Shown: positions 7,719 through 17,778 of the stretch, piece after piece
Position numbering within the stretch: the first letter of the stretch is position 1
How the letters are laid out: each line of letters starts with the position of its first letter
Origin: Planctomycetaceae bacterium
GTDB taxonomy: Bacteria; Planctomycetota; Planctomycetia; Planctomycetales; Planctomycetaceae
Assembly: GCA_024742875.1 (NCBI GenBank)
Contig: JANSXP010000061.1
Location: forward strand, 1 to 43,253
DNA length: 43,253 bases
Direction of reading: 5' to 3'
Translations under genes and position numbers: made by a program
Notes under the pieces: model-generated
Databases searched by the model: none
What the model was told of the DNA's origin: nothing
The model's input: the letters and a program-made list of their open reading frames with translations, nothing else

Positions 7719-10700
7719 ATGACCAGCGCCTCGCAGCAGGTTCCCGAAACCCTTGCTGAACTGACTGCGTTGATTGGCTCAGCGCCCGGATTTGATGCCG
7801 TTCTTAAGGAACTGCACAGCGGACAAAGTGCGGCCATCGACGGAGCCTGGGGCTCAGCCAGCGCGCTGACAGCCGCGGCGCTCTGCCATCGCAGTCCCGA
7901 GCACACTTTGCTGATTGTCGTTCCCGGCATCCGCGACGTGGATGATCTGGCGGATCAGCTGCTGGAGTTTCAACCTGCGCAGCCGGCCCGCACGTTTCCT
8001 GCCTGGGAAACGCTGCCGGACGAGCACGACATCACAGACAGTGTCTTCGCCGCACGCCTGGCGGCCGTCCGCACGCTGGACGACGCGCAGCAGGCGGCCG
8101 CGGCGGCAGAAGCTCCGGTTGTCAGCGAGACGGCAGATCCGTGGAGCTTCTCGGTTGACGCCTTCACACCGGCGGCGGACAGCGAGCCGGAGGCTGCCCC
8201 GCAGCCGCAGCTGATCGTCACCTGTCTGCCCGCGCTGCTGCAGCCGGTTCCCGCCCGCTCCGACATCGCTGAGGCCACCCGCCGCATCGAAGTGGGCGAG
8301 GAGCTTGATCTGGAACCACTGCTGGACTGGCTGATTGAACGCAGTTTCGACCGCGTCACGGCCGTGGAGCTGCCAGGAGAATTCTGCGTCCACGGAGGCA
8401 TTCTGGACATCTATCCGCCCACCGAGGCCGATCCCATCCGGATCGAGCTGTTCGGAGACGAAGTGGAGTCGATCCGCACGTTCGATGTGGAATCTCAGCG
8501 GCGTCTGGCAGAACTGGACAGCGTGGCCATCACGGCCACACGTCCCGTCAAGCCGGCCGAAAAGCCGGCTCCCGGTGACAGCCTGAAACCGCACACCGCC
8601 CTCACCGCAGCCACCGAATCGCTCATTGATTCGCTGCCGAAAAACACGATCGTCGTGTTCAGCGATCTGGCGCAGACTGTCAGCGAAGGCAAACTCTACC
8701 TGCAGCGACTGTCCAATCCCATCGGGATGTTTGGTGTGGAGGCCACGCTTGCACGACTCACCGACTTTCCCTCTGTCACCATCGATGCGCTGGCAGCAGA
8801 CAGCTTTGAGACATCGTGTCACCTGAAAATCGAATCGGTCGAACGCTTCTCCGGTACCGGACAGGACGCGCTGTACGAGCTGGCCGAGTCTCTGGGACCG
8901 GACGAACGCGTGCTGCTGACGTGTCACAATGAAGCCGAACAGCAGCGACTGGACGAGCTGATTCGTGAGACGGATGCGGCCGAGAATCTTGACCTGGCCC
9001 CTCGAGTGCAAACGTGCACTGGTCGCATCAACAAGGGGTTCCGGCTGCTGGAACGCGGCCTTTTGGTCATCAGCGACAACGAGCTGTTCTCCCGCTCGCA
9101 GGCACGGCGTGTCAAAACCCGACGCCGATCGGCCGATTCGCGGGCCATCGACAATTTCCTCGACCTGAAGGATGGCGATCTGGTCGTGCATGTGTCGCAG
9201 GGCATTGCCAAATACCGCGGCATGGCCCTGATGGACAGCGAAGGGGAACAGGAAGAACATCTGCTGCTGGAATTTCGCGACTCGGTCATCGTTTATGTTC
9301 CGGCCTCGCTGATCCATCTGGTGCAAAAATACATCGGCCCGGCCAAGTCGGTGCCGGAGCTGTCCAAATTCGGAGGCACTTCCTGGGAGAAAAAGAAAGA
9401 CAAGGTCTCTGCGGCAGTCGTCGATATGGCGGCCGATATGCTCAAGCTGCAGGCGGAACGCAATTCTCGTCCGGGACTGGATTGCCAGCCGGACTCCGAA
9501 CTGCAGGAAGAATTTGAGCACGCGTTCCCCTACACCGAAACGGTCGATCAGGCGTCCGCGATTAACGAGCTGAAAGAGGACATGGAACGCCAGCGTCCCA
9601 TGGATCGGCTGATCTGCGGAGACGTGGGCTTTGGCAAAACGGAGGTCGCCATGCGGGCCGCCTTCAAAGCCATCGATAACGGTCGACAGGTGGCCGTCCT
9701 TGTGCCCACCACAGTTCTGGCCGAGCAGCACTACCGCACCTTCAGCGAACGCATGGCCGAATTCCCCGTGCAGGTGGAAATGCTGTCACGATTTCGCTCA
9801 GCCGGAGAGCAGAAAAAGATCATTGAGAAACTGGGGAAAGGGGACGTCGATCTGATCGTCGGCACACACCGGCTGGTCTCCAAAGACGTGAGCTTTAAAG
9901 ACCTGGGCCTGCTGATTATCGACGAAGAACAGAAGTTCGGCGTGAAGGTGAAGGACCGGCTCAAGCACCTGCGGATGGAAGTCGACATTCTGACGCTGAC
10001 CGCCACCCCCATCCCCCGCACCCTGCACATGTCTCTGCTGGGGATTCGGGACATCAGCAGCCTGACCACGCCGCCACGTGATCGCATGCCGATCGAAACC
10101 CGCGTCGGACGATTCGACGAGTCTTTGGTACGCAGCGCCATCATTCGTGAGATGAACCGTGGCGGGCAGACATACTTTGTGCACAACCGGGTGCACGACA
10201 TCCATCTGATTGCCGACAGGATCCGCCAGATCGTGCCGGAAGCAACCGTCACCATCGCCCACGGTCAGATGACGCCCGACGAACTGGAAATCGCGATGCT
10301 CGATTTTGTGACTGGCAGAGCCGACATCCTGCTGGCCACCACGATCATCGAGAGCGGTTTGGACATTCCCAATGCCAACACGATGATCATCCACCAGGCC
10401 GACATTTATGGTCTGGCCGATCTGCACCAGCTGCGGGGGCGTGTAGGCCGCGATCGTCATCGCGCGTACTGCTACCTGATGCTGGAAGAGGGCAAGGTGG
10501 TCACCACCAAGGCCACCCGACGACTGAAAGCCATCGAAGAATACAGCGAACTGGGGGCCGGCTTTCGCATCGCGATGCGGGATCTGGAGATTCGTGGCGC
10601 GGGCAATATTCTGGGAACCGAACAAAGCGGCAACATCGCTGCCGTGGGTTACGAGCTGTACTGCCAGCTTTTGGAGAACGCTGTCCGCACTCTGAAGAAA

Positions 10701-11165
10701 GAGCCGCTGCGTTATCAGTCACATGTCAAAATCGAACTGCCGGTTTCCGTCTATATTCCGGACAAGTACATCTCAGAGCAGAAGCTGAAGATCGAAGTGT
10801 ATCGGCGGCTGTCACAGGCCAATTCGCTGCCGAAGCTGGCGGCTCTGGAAGAGGAACTGCGGGACCGTTTTGGCCCGGTCCCCACTCCCGCACGGCGGAT
10901 GCTGAGACTGCGAGAGCTGAATCTCCGCGCCCTGTCCTGGAAGATCGAAAATATCCACCTGGAAGACGGCTACGCGGTCCTGCGATACCGTGACACCAAA
11001 CTGATCAAAATGCTCAGTCTGCTGCACCGCGGGCACCTGCGGATTGTGGATCAGCACGATGCCTACTGGCCGCTGGACGCTCGGGAAGAAGACGGCACGG
11101 CCGTGATGGAAGAGCTCATTGCCGCTTTGTCAGAGGCAGAACCTCCCGTACCCGAAACCGAATAG
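7719..11165 (+). CDS. mfd: Transcription-repair coupling factor Mfd
   Basis: Mfd binds stalled RNA polymerase, pushes it off DNA and recruits UvrA to start nucleotide excision repair. At 1148 aa it is the usual length. Domains in order: UvrB-like N-terminal region (residues about 20-330), CarD-like RNA-polymerase-interacting domain (about 482-550, DGDLVVHVSQGIAKYRG), RecG-like translocase with Walker A GFGKTEVA (about 637-644), the DEEQ box at 735-738, TATPIPRTLHMSLLGIR, and motif VI (QLRGRVGRDRHRAYCY), then the C-terminal TRCF domain. An Ala/Glu/Pro-rich insertion of about 40 residues (about 128-168) splits the N-terminal domain and looks like a disordered linker. There is no ribosome site and a promoter sits right at the ATG, so a leaderless message is likely. 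It overlaps no other gene and is followed by the FKBP gene 139 bases on. Confidence 0.97.
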   Translation: MTSASQQVPETLAELTALIGSAPGFDAVLKELHSGQSAAIDGAWGSASALTAAALCHRSPEHTLLIVVPGIRDVDDLADQLLEFQPAQPARTFPAWETLPDEHDITDSVFAARLAAVRTLDDAQQAAAAAEAPVVSETADPWSFSVDAFTPAADSEPEAAPQPQLIVTCLPALLQPVPARSDIAEATRRIEVGEELDLEPLLDWLIERSFDRVTAVELPGEFCVHGGILDIYPPTEADPIRIELFGDEVESIRTFDVESQRRLAELDSVAITATRPVKPAEKPAPGDSLKPHTALTAATESLIDSLPKNTIVVFSDLAQTVSEGKLYLQRLSNPIGMFGVEATLARLTDFPSVTIDALAADSFETSCHLKIESVERFSGTGQDALYELAESLGPDERVLLTCHNEAEQQRLDELIRETDAAENLDLAPRVQTCTGRINKGFRLLERGLLVISDNELFSRSQARRVKTRRRSADSRAIDNFLDLKDGDLVVHVSQGIAKYRGMALMDSEGEQEEHLLLEFRDSVIVYVPASLIHLVQKYIGPAKSVPELSKFGGTSWEKKKDKVSAAVVDMAADMLKLQAERNSRPGLDCQPDSELQEEFEHAFPYTETVDQASAINELKEDMERQRPMDRLICGDVGFGKTEVAMRAAFKAIDNGRQVAVLVPTTVLAEQHYRTFSERMAEFPVQVEMLSRFRSAGEQKKIIEKLGKGDVDLIVGTHRLVSKDVSFKDLGLLIIDEEQKFGVKVKDRLKHLRMEVDILTLTATPIPRTLHMSLLGIRDISSLTTPPRDRMPIETRVGRFDESLVRSAIIREMNRGGQTYFVHNRVHDIHLIADRIRQIVPEATVTIAHGQMTPDELEIAMLDFVTGRADILLATTIIESGLDIPNANTMIIHQADIYGLADLHQLRGRVGRDRHRAYCYLMLEEGKVVTTKATRRLKAIEEYSELGAGFRIAMRDLEIRGAGNILGTEQSGNIAAVGYELYCQLLENAVRTLKKEPLRYQSHVKIELPVSVYIPDKYISEQKLKIEVYRRLSQANSLPKLAALEEELRDRFGPVPTPARRMLRLRELNLRALSWKIENIHLEDGYAVLRYRDTKLIKMLSLLHRGHLRIVDQHDAYWPLDAREEDGTAVMEELIAALSEAEPPVPETE

Positions 11166-11304
11166 CGTTAGAATCCCGGACGAAGACGATTTCCCCGGGA
11201 AAAAATGGCCAAAACCAGACCTGGGGCGTCCTGAGTTCCTATGGTGGTCGGCCGTAAAACCCCATAGACTTCGCGCTCACCACTCGCCGACACAGGGAAG
11301 AGTC

Positions 11305-11877
11305 ATGAGGCGCACCACGGTTTTCTTTTTGCTCACACTGCCCACCACCGTCGCTGTCGTCTTCACAGCCGGCTGCAGGAACCCGATGACCTCTTCGGCC
11401 GAAAGTCGTGTCACGGCACTGCGTGACGACGAAGCAGATTCAGACATCAGTCTGATATCCTCATCCGACACCAAACCGGTGATCTTCACCGATCTGCCTT
11501 CGCTGCGTTATGGCACAGGCAAAATGGACGCCAATGTACCGACGACTTTCCGGCAGACGCCGTCCGGGCTGCGGTATCGCATCCTGCGGCAGTCTGACGG
11601 CCGCAAACCGACCGCCGCTGACACCGTCAAAGTCAATTACCGAGGCTGGCTGGACAGCGGCAAAGAGTTTGACAGTTCCTACGACTCCCGCCCGGCCACG
11701 TTTCCGCTGTCCGGCGTCGTCAAAGGCTGGACCGAAGGCATGCAGCTGGTGGGCAAAGGTGGCATGATTGAATTGTGGGTCCCCGCCAGCCTGGGCTACG
11801 GTCAGCAGGGCTCTCCTGGTGGAGTCCCGCCAAACGCCACGCTGCACTTCGTCGTCGAGCTGCTCGAAGTGCTCTAA
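11305..11877 (+). CDS. FKBP-type peptidyl-prolyl isomerase lipoprotein
   Basis: The frame opens upstream at 11119 inside mfd, but the ATG at 11305 is the right start: AGGGAAG (11294-11300) sits 4 bases before it, and the protein then begins with a lipoprotein signal (MRRTTVFFLLTLPTTVAVVF-TAGC, acylated Cys24). The product is 190 aa. A spacer of about 60 residues leads to one FKBP domain (about 80-190): TPSGLRYRIL, VKVNYRGWLDSGKEFDSSYD, GVVKGWTEGMQLVGKGG and PASLGYGQ, which carry the family's active-site Tyr, Phe, Asp and Trp positions. It should speed proline isomerisation during folding of envelope or exported proteins, anchored by lipid on the periplasmic side of a membrane. It converges with the minus-strand halogenase-like gene, with only 19 bases between the stops. 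Confidence 0.93.
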   Translation: MRRTTVFFLLTLPTTVAVVFTAGCRNPMTSSAESRVTALRDDEADSDISLISSSDTKPVIFTDLPSLRYGTGKMDANVPTTFRQTPSGLRYRILRQSDGRKPTAADTVKVNYRGWLDSGKEFDSSYDSRPATFPLSGVVKGWTEGMQLVGKGGMIELWVPASLGYGQQGSPGGVPPNATLHFVVELLEVL

Positions 11878-11896
11878 GTAGACAGGCCGATTGCGA

Positions 11897-13540
11897 TTAT
11901 CCGGCGGGCGCCATCTGTGCCTGTCGGTCTCTGCCGGTCACGGAAGCAAAGACGGACTCAAACGAATTGGCCCGCACCATGGATGATGTGGTTCGGCCAA
12001 ACGGGACGCTGACATTCAGCCCGGACTGCTCCACGATTTCACAGCCCAGGGTTTCCAGTTGCTGCAGGTTGGCGGCGAATCGCTGGTGGTAAGTGCGATC
12101 GTTCATGTCATCCAGCAGCCGCTGGTTGGACTCCCGCACCAGGGGAATCTGTGAGATGTCCACGTTCCCCTGCACGGGCACGCCGTCAGTCGCCGCATGC
12201 CACTGCCGAAAGAACGCCTGCATAAAGTGATTCACTTTGCCCAGCTGAGACAGTCGGCTCAGATTCCGCAGATACATGGTCTGCTGACACATGCGGTCCT
12301 GCATGAAGATGAAGCCCGTAATGGACCAGTAGACCATGTAGTCCCAGAGAATTTTGACCGGCATCACGGTGGGATTGCCGAACATCCGGTACTGATCCTG
12401 ATAGGCCGTCTTGGTGCCGTAATAAAAGCGTTTGAAGATGCGATCGTACGAAAACGCGCGGATGCGAAACCCCCTGCCGGTCAGATCACGGCGGATCAAA
12501 TCCGTCAGAAACGTATTGGAAAACGCGATGAAATCGCTGCCCGGCGAATAGAACGGGTCGTGGAAGAATCCGGCTTCGCCCGTGATGCCCCAGCGGTGCC
12601 GGGAAAACACCTGCCTGCATTCGGTGGCGTAGTGCTTGATCGCCCGGAAATCCTGCACGTTGTCGAGGTTGGCTTTGACCTGCTCGGCGCACTGAGGCTC
12701 GTGTTTTTCCAGCCAGCGAACGGCCTTCTCCATGGAATTGAAGTCTGACAGCGAGTGGAATTCTTCGGCCGCCACGATGCCCATGCTGGTCGAGCCGGAG
12801 GCCAGTGGAATCATCCACACCCAGTAGCCCTTACCCATCAGGTGGTTGGTGCTGTACCAGCGGGCCGTTTTGTCCGCGTGTCCCTGCTGCCAGTCGCCGT
12901 CCTGCGACCATTCGTCAATCTTGATGTGCCGGCTGAATCGAAACCACGCCGCGTTGGCGATGTGCGACGATGGCATCTGCATGTTGAGCTGACGTTTCAA
13001 AAACGCGCGGCGGCCACTGGCATCCACCACCCAGCGGGAATTGACCGTCTGCCGTTCCCCGTCGGCCTCAAACTGCACGCGGTGCGTGCCGCGTTTTCGG
13101 ATGTCAATCTCCTGCACCGTGGCCTGATCGCGGAATGTGATCCCGCGCTCCAGGCAGGTGTCGGCCAGAAAGTTTTCAAACCGACCACGGTCCAGTTGAT
13201 AGCTGGGACACGGCGCGTAGCGTTTCCCGCCCAGTTCGAGGCGATCTTCAATACGACTGTTGTCTCCGGAAGGAAAGAAAAATCGCAGCCCCAGTTTGGG
13301 CAGCTGGTCATCCAGAATGTGCTGCCGGAACCCAAGCACTTTGCCAAAATAGTGAGCCGCGACTTCCACCGTGGACTCGCCCACTTTGAAGGCCGCTTCG
13401 GGCACAGGATGCTGGCGTTTTTCCAGCACGGTGATGGACGCCTGCGGCAGCTGCTGTCGGCACTGCAGCGCCAGTGACAGGCCCGCCAGGCCGCCACCAA
13501 GAATCGTCAGATCAGATTGCGCATTCATAGTTCGTCTCAT
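11897..13540 (-). CDS. Flavin-dependent halogenase-like oxidoreductase A
   Basis: A 547-aa FAD enzyme of the flavin-dependent halogenase family (often auto-named tryptophan 7-halogenase). It shows the FAD fold GGGLAG (15-20), the KVGEST segment (52-57), VVDASGR (171-177), the halogenase signature as WVWMIP (240-245), and [17 protein letters not shown]. Lys82 in QLPKLGLRF aligns with the catalytic lysine position of characterised halogenases (ATFKxGIxF). The WxWxIP motif plus Lys favours halogenation over hydroxylation, but the Gly that normally precedes the motif is Tyr, and many relatives are uncharacterised. It is the last gene of the minus-strand block, 30 bases after its paralogue. Likely substrate: the PKS-bound or released aryl chain (inference). 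A Met at residue 5 is an alternative start. Confidence 0.8.
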   Translation of the reverse strand: MRRTMNAQSDLTILGGGLAGLSLALQCRQQLPQASITVLEKRQHPVPEAAFKVGESTVEVAAHYFGKVLGFRQHILDDQLPKLGLRFFFPSGDNSRIEDRLELGGKRYAPCPSYQLDRGRFENFLADTCLERGITFRDQATVQEIDIRKRGTHRVQFEADGERQTVNSRWVVDASGRRAFLKRQLNMQMPSSHIANAAWFRFSRHIKIDEWSQDGDWQQGHADKTARWYSTNHLMGKGYWVWMIPLASGSTSMGIVAAEEFHSLSDFNSMEKAVRWLEKHEPQCAEQVKANLDNVQDFRAIKHYATECRQVFSRHRWGITGEAGFFHDPFYSPGSDFIAFSNTFLTDLIRRDLTGRGFRIRAFSYDRIFKRFYYGTKTAYQDQYRMFGNPTVMPVKILWDYMVYWSITGFIFMQDRMCQQTMYLRNLSRLSQLGKVNHFMQAFFRQWHAATDGVPVQGNVDISQIPLVRESNQRLLDDMNDRTYHQRFAANLQQLETLGCEIVEQSGLNVSVPFGRTTSSMVRANSFESVFASVTGRDRQAQMAPAG

Positions 13541-13570
13541 CGCAGAAAGGCATCGCCGTGCCCGCTTACA

Positions 13571-15193
13571 TCAGATTTCCAGAGCCTCAAACACGCCGCA
13601 CAGCCGATTGGTCGACGCCGACTGACTGGGAATGTCGCTTTCCACGGTCGGCTGCAGTCGGCGGACGCGTTCGGTGATTTCAAACATCAGATCCCGAATC
13701 AGTTCCACATTGGCAGCGAACCGCTTTTTCAGCGTCTCGTCGTCCACTTTGTCACGCAGTTCGGCATTCAGCCGCGTCATCAGCTCAATTTCGCTTTGAT
13801 CCACAAACGCGGCACCCGCATCCACGTGCGGATCCGCCTCGTACCAGCTGCGGAAGAACGTCTGCATTTTGAGATTCATATCGCGAATCTCTTCGATGCC
13901 GCGCGACAGGGACTGAATGAAGCCGACCTCCGTCAGTTTGCCGTTGAAGTACAGTAACGCCGGGAACCCCCAGTAGACTGCATAATCCCACACGAACTTC
14001 AACGCCATGATGCGCGGGTTGCCGAACAGCGGGTACTGATCCCGGTAAGTGATGAGGTTGTTCTGAAAGAGCGTCAAAAAGACGCTTTGCAGTGTAGGAG
14101 CCAGATGCTCGATGGGGCGTCCTGCCAGATCCTCTTCAATCAGCCGGCCCACCATCGTGTTGCCAATGGCAATGAAGTCGCTGCCGGGCGAATAGAAGGG
14201 ATCCAGAAACGCGGCCGCTTCTCCCACCAGCCCCCAGCGATCAGCAGAGAACACCTGTCGGGAACCGCGGGACATCTTTTTGATCGCCAGAAAGTCCTGC
14301 ATCTTATCCACATTGGGCTGGAGGCATTCCCAGCACTCCGGCTCATGAATTTCCAGCCAGGCCATCGCCTTTTCAAACGTGTTGATGGTGGGCAGCGGGT
14401 GGATTCGGGGGTCGGCCACGATGCCCACACTCGTTGACCCGGTCGCCAGCGGAATCAGCCACACCCAGTAGCCTTCGCCCATCAGATGGTTGGTACTCAG
14501 CCAGCGGCGGGGCACTTTACCGGTCAGCTGCTGCCAGTCCTGATCATCACACCAGCCGTCGATCTGCAGATTGGCGTCAATCCGAAACCAAACGGCATTA
14601 ATGTCGTGTCCCAGATCCTCCTCCAGCTTCAACTTGCGTTTGATGAAACTGGCCCGACCGCTGGCATCAACAATCCAGCGACTTTCAATGGTCCGCGGCA
14701 CACCATCGCGTTCGAAGGTAATCTGGTGATTCGTATCTTTGGTTCCACCTTCGGAGGAATCGATCACGACCTGCCGGACGCGGGCCTGATCGATGATTTC
14801 TGCACCGAGGTCTGTGTTGGTCAACTGCAGATAGTTTTCCAGACGGCCCCGATCGACCTGATAGCTGGGTGCCGAAAAGAACTCGCTGCCGCCCACCTCG
14901 GTGCCTTCGGCCAGTGTCTGCCAGGCATCCTTAAAAAAGAACCGCAGACCGAATTTGGGCAGCTGATCATCGGTCAGATGCTTTTTCAGCTGCAGTTCTT
15001 CGCCAAAATAGTGCGCCCCAATCTCCACCGTGGATTCACCCACTTTATGAGTCGTTTCCGAAACAGGAAAGGCACGTTTTTCCACAACGGCCACACGCAT
15101 GTCAGGCTGCTTTTGCAGCAACTGTCGGGCGAGCGTCAGGCCCGCCAAACCGCCACCAAGAATTGCCACATCATATTTGCTGTCGGTGATCAT
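13571..15193 (-). CDS. Flavin-dependent halogenase-like oxidoreductase B
   Basis: A 540-aa paralogue of the next gene, alignable end to end with similar motifs in the same order: [12 protein letters not shown] (11-22), [15 protein letters not shown] (49-63), QLPKFGLRF with the presumed catalytic Lys80, WIVDASGRASFIKR (173-186), WVWLIP (243-248), and [19 protein letters not shown]. The pair clearly arose by duplication and has diverged substantially, so the two may act on different positions or at different steps. It lies 95 bases downstream of the PKS stop in the same direction, placing it in the same transcription unit. Reduced flavin would have to come from a flavin reductase encoded elsewhere, since none is in this window. 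Halogenase, or a related flavin oxidase or dehydrogenase, cannot be separated by sequence reading. Confidence 0.8.
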   Translation of the reverse strand: MITDSKYDVAILGGGLAGLTLARQLLQKQPDMRVAVVEKRAFPVSETTHKVGESTVEIGAHYFGEELQLKKHLTDDQLPKFGLRFFFKDAWQTLAEGTEVGGSEFFSAPSYQVDRGRLENYLQLTNTDLGAEIIDQARVRQVVIDSSEGGTKDTNHQITFERDGVPRTIESRWIVDASGRASFIKRKLKLEEDLGHDINAVWFRIDANLQIDGWCDDQDWQQLTGKVPRRWLSTNHLMGEGYWVWLIPLATGSTSVGIVADPRIHPLPTINTFEKAMAWLEIHEPECWECLQPNVDKMQDFLAIKKMSRGSRQVFSADRWGLVGEAAAFLDPFYSPGSDFIAIGNTMVGRLIEEDLAGRPIEHLAPTLQSVFLTLFQNNLITYRDQYPLFGNPRIMALKFVWDYAVYWGFPALLYFNGKLTEVGFIQSLSRGIEEIRDMNLKMQTFFRSWYEADPHVDAGAAFVDQSEIELMTRLNAELRDKVDDETLKKRFAANVELIRDLMFEITERVRRLQPTVESDIPSQSASTNRLCGVFEALEI

Positions 15194-15270
15194 TGCCGGG
15201 GGTGTTGCCTCTTAGGGTGATCTGTCCTGTTGCCAGGTCGTGAGTGTTTGACGGGATGACTTGCGATGCC

Positions 15271-15290
15271 AGCGATTGTCAGCGATTGTC
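15271..15290. repeat. Perfect 10-bp tandem duplication at the end of the PKS gene
   Basis: AGCGATTGTC occurs twice in direct succession (15271-15280 and 15281-15290), overlapping the PKS stop codon at 15289-15291. It looks like a small slippage duplication and has no evident role. Confidence 0.6.
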
Positions 15291-17778
15291 AGGAGCTGAC
15301 AGATTCTACCGACTCCACGAAACGGTCAACTTCGGTGATCCAGTACCGTTTTCTCTCAAAAGGATACAGTGGCAACGCCACCTTGCGGCGTGCCCACGGC
15401 CGGTGCAGGGCCTGAAAATCGATCGTCAGACCGTATTCATATAATCGACCAAGTGTCTTTACGGTGGTAGACGAAGCCGCTTCGCTGTCCGCCGCACAAT
15501 GCAAATGGATGAACGATTCGTGCGAAATCTGACCGGCAACGGTCAGCCCCACGGGCGAATTCCGGCAGAACTCTATCAACACCGTGATATCCTGCGCGAT
15601 GAGACGTTCCACCAGCGACTGCTCTGCCACCGCGGCACTCAGATGATCTTTCCAGTAGGCGCCCGCCAGTGAACGATGGACGGGCACCAGATCTCCGCTG
15701 ACAGAACACAGCAGTGGCATGTTCGGGGGGTAGTAGTTGAACGAATCAGCGAACGTCTCAAAGTCCGCAATGACGGCCGCCTGCTCTGCGTCCGACGCCC
15801 CGTCAGCATGGGCGAGCTGGCACGTCTGCCGACGAATCACCAGCAGCAGGGCATCACGAAAACAAACACCGCCCGCGACGGCAGACGCGACAAACTGTCC
15901 CACACCAACGCCTGCCACTACGTCCGGCTCAATGCCCCAGCCACGATACAGTTGCGCCAAACCTGCCTGCAGGACGTAAGCGGCCACCTCATCCGCAGGA
16001 CTGTCAGCGGCCTCCGACATCAGCCACTGCCGCAGCGACGCCCCCTTCCAGTCGTCGGCTTCTCCCAAACGTTCGTCCAGGTCATCAATAATGTCGCGGA
16101 ACGCGGGCTCGGCGGCGAACAGATCTCGGCCAAACTCTACCCCGGGATGTGTGTCGCCAAACAGCCAGGCCACTTTGCCAGAGGCGTTGCTCCCAGTCGC
16201 GACGGACTCAGAGGTCACCGTGTCGTCTTCCAGCCAGGCAGTCAACCGGTCGGCCGCCTGACTGCCAGTGGTTGCGCAGATCGCCAGCCGATGTTCAAAG
16301 TGACGTCGCCCGGCACTAGCCGTGAAGCAAACGTCTGACAGGTCATCTGCGCCCGAAAGGCGATCACGATAGCCGGCGGCCAGCTGACGCAGTGCCGCAC
16401 CGCTGCGGGCGCTGAGCGTAAGCAGCCGCCACACATCGGAGGACGACTGGTCGCTGTCAGTGCTCAATGGCATGACGTTCTCCGCTGCAGGCGTTGGAAC
16501 GGGAGGTGAACCGAGAATCACGTGTGCGTTGGTGCCCACCAGCCCCAGGGCGGTCACGCCGGCGAGGCGTTCCTCGGCCTCGGGCCAGGGCGTCTGCTCG
16601 GTCACCATCTTCACGGGGAGGCGTCGCCACGGGATATGCGGACTGGGTTCCTCGAAGTGCGCCTGTGGTGGCAGCACTCCGCGGTGGATGGACAGCACCG
16701 TCTTGATCAGGCCCGAGATCCCTCCCGCTGCTTCCAGGTGACTGATATTGGCTTTGACAGTGCCAACCAGCAGAGGATTGTCGCGTTTGCGGCCCTTGCC
16801 GTACACGGCCGCTGCGGCCCCCAGTTCCATGGGGTCACCAAACTCGGTTCCCGTGCCATGAGCTTCCAGATACTGCACCTGCGACGGCGCCACCTGGGCG
16901 TCCCTGAGTGCTTCCGTAATCACTCGCGATTGAGACTTTCCACTGGGCGAGGTGATACCACTGCTGGTTCCGTTGTGAACCACGGCACCACCTTTGACTA
17001 CGGCCAGCACGCGATCTCCAGCGGCCACCGCATCACTGAGGCGCTTGAGCACCACAACCCCACAGCCTTCGCCGCGGCCAAAGCCGTCCGCCTGCGCTGA
17101 GAACGACTTACAGCGACCATCGGGCGACAGCAGTCCGGCTTTGGACATCAGCAGCGAGTTCACGGGCGCTAGAATGGCGTTCACACCACCAGCGAGCGCC
17201 ATATTGCAGTGCCCGTCCTGCAGACTTCGCATCGCCTGATGCAGGGCCACCAGAGAACTGCTGCTGGCCGTATCAACGGCGATGGACGGCCCTTCAAATC
17301 CGAACACATAACTGATACGTCCCACGCCCGCGCTGTGCGACAGCCCGGCCCCCTGAAACGCCTCCACCACATGCCGATCATCCAGTGTGGGCAGGAAGGC
17401 ATAGTCCTGCCCCATGATCCCCATGAACACACCCACGTTGCTGTCGGTCAGTGGCGCGGTGGCAAGTCCTGCGTCTTCCAGCGCCCGATAGCTGTTCTCC
17501 AGCAGCATGCGGTGCTGGGGATCAATCCAGCAGGCTTCCTGATCACTGATGTTGAAAAAGGAGGCATCAAAATCTGCGATGTCCTCCAGAAAACCGCCTT
17601 CCCGGGTGTACATGAAGCCGGGCTGTCGGTCCTCGCGATAGAACCGGTCAATGTCCCAGCGGTCCTCGGGAATCTGCCGCACAGAGTCAACACCATTCAT
17701 CAGGTTGTCCCAGAACTCGTCCGCGTTCTGAGCGCCGGGGAACCGACAGCTCAGCCCGATGATCGCGATCGGCTCCTT
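15289..17778 (-). other. Degenerate terminal KS-AT half of the PKS
   Basis: This part of the PKS gene (residues 1831-2659) encodes a full-length KS fold whose catalytic Cys is Ser2002 (DTASSSS; codon AGC at 17263-17265), while both catalytic His (2137 and 2177) remain. The NIGHLE motif reads NISHLE. The AT that follows has GVGVG at 2453-2457 in place of GHSxG, and is about 203 residues against 277 for the first AT. The missing part is the small subdomain that would hold the HAFHS segment. The post-AT linker (ALPLYPFERKRYW) is intact and the protein ends 15 residues later. The frame is open throughout, so this is a maintained protein region and not a decayed remnant with stops. Confidence 0.85.

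Noticed and set aside
7854-9731. Long minus-strand open frame of 625 codons antisense to mfd
   Set aside because: It mirrors the conserved mfd frame exactly, has no recognisable domain and a composition typical of a shadow frame in GC-rich coding DNA.
11119-11304. N-terminal extension of the FKBP protein starting inside mfd
   Set aside because: The ATG at 11305 has a good ribosome site and starts a proper lipoprotein signal; the extension would bury that signal.
15289-16500. Frameshift explaining the short second AT of the PKS
   Set aside because: Sequence before and after the gap stays in one frame with intact AT and linker motifs, and no other frame nearby encodes the missing HAFHS-bearing subdomain.
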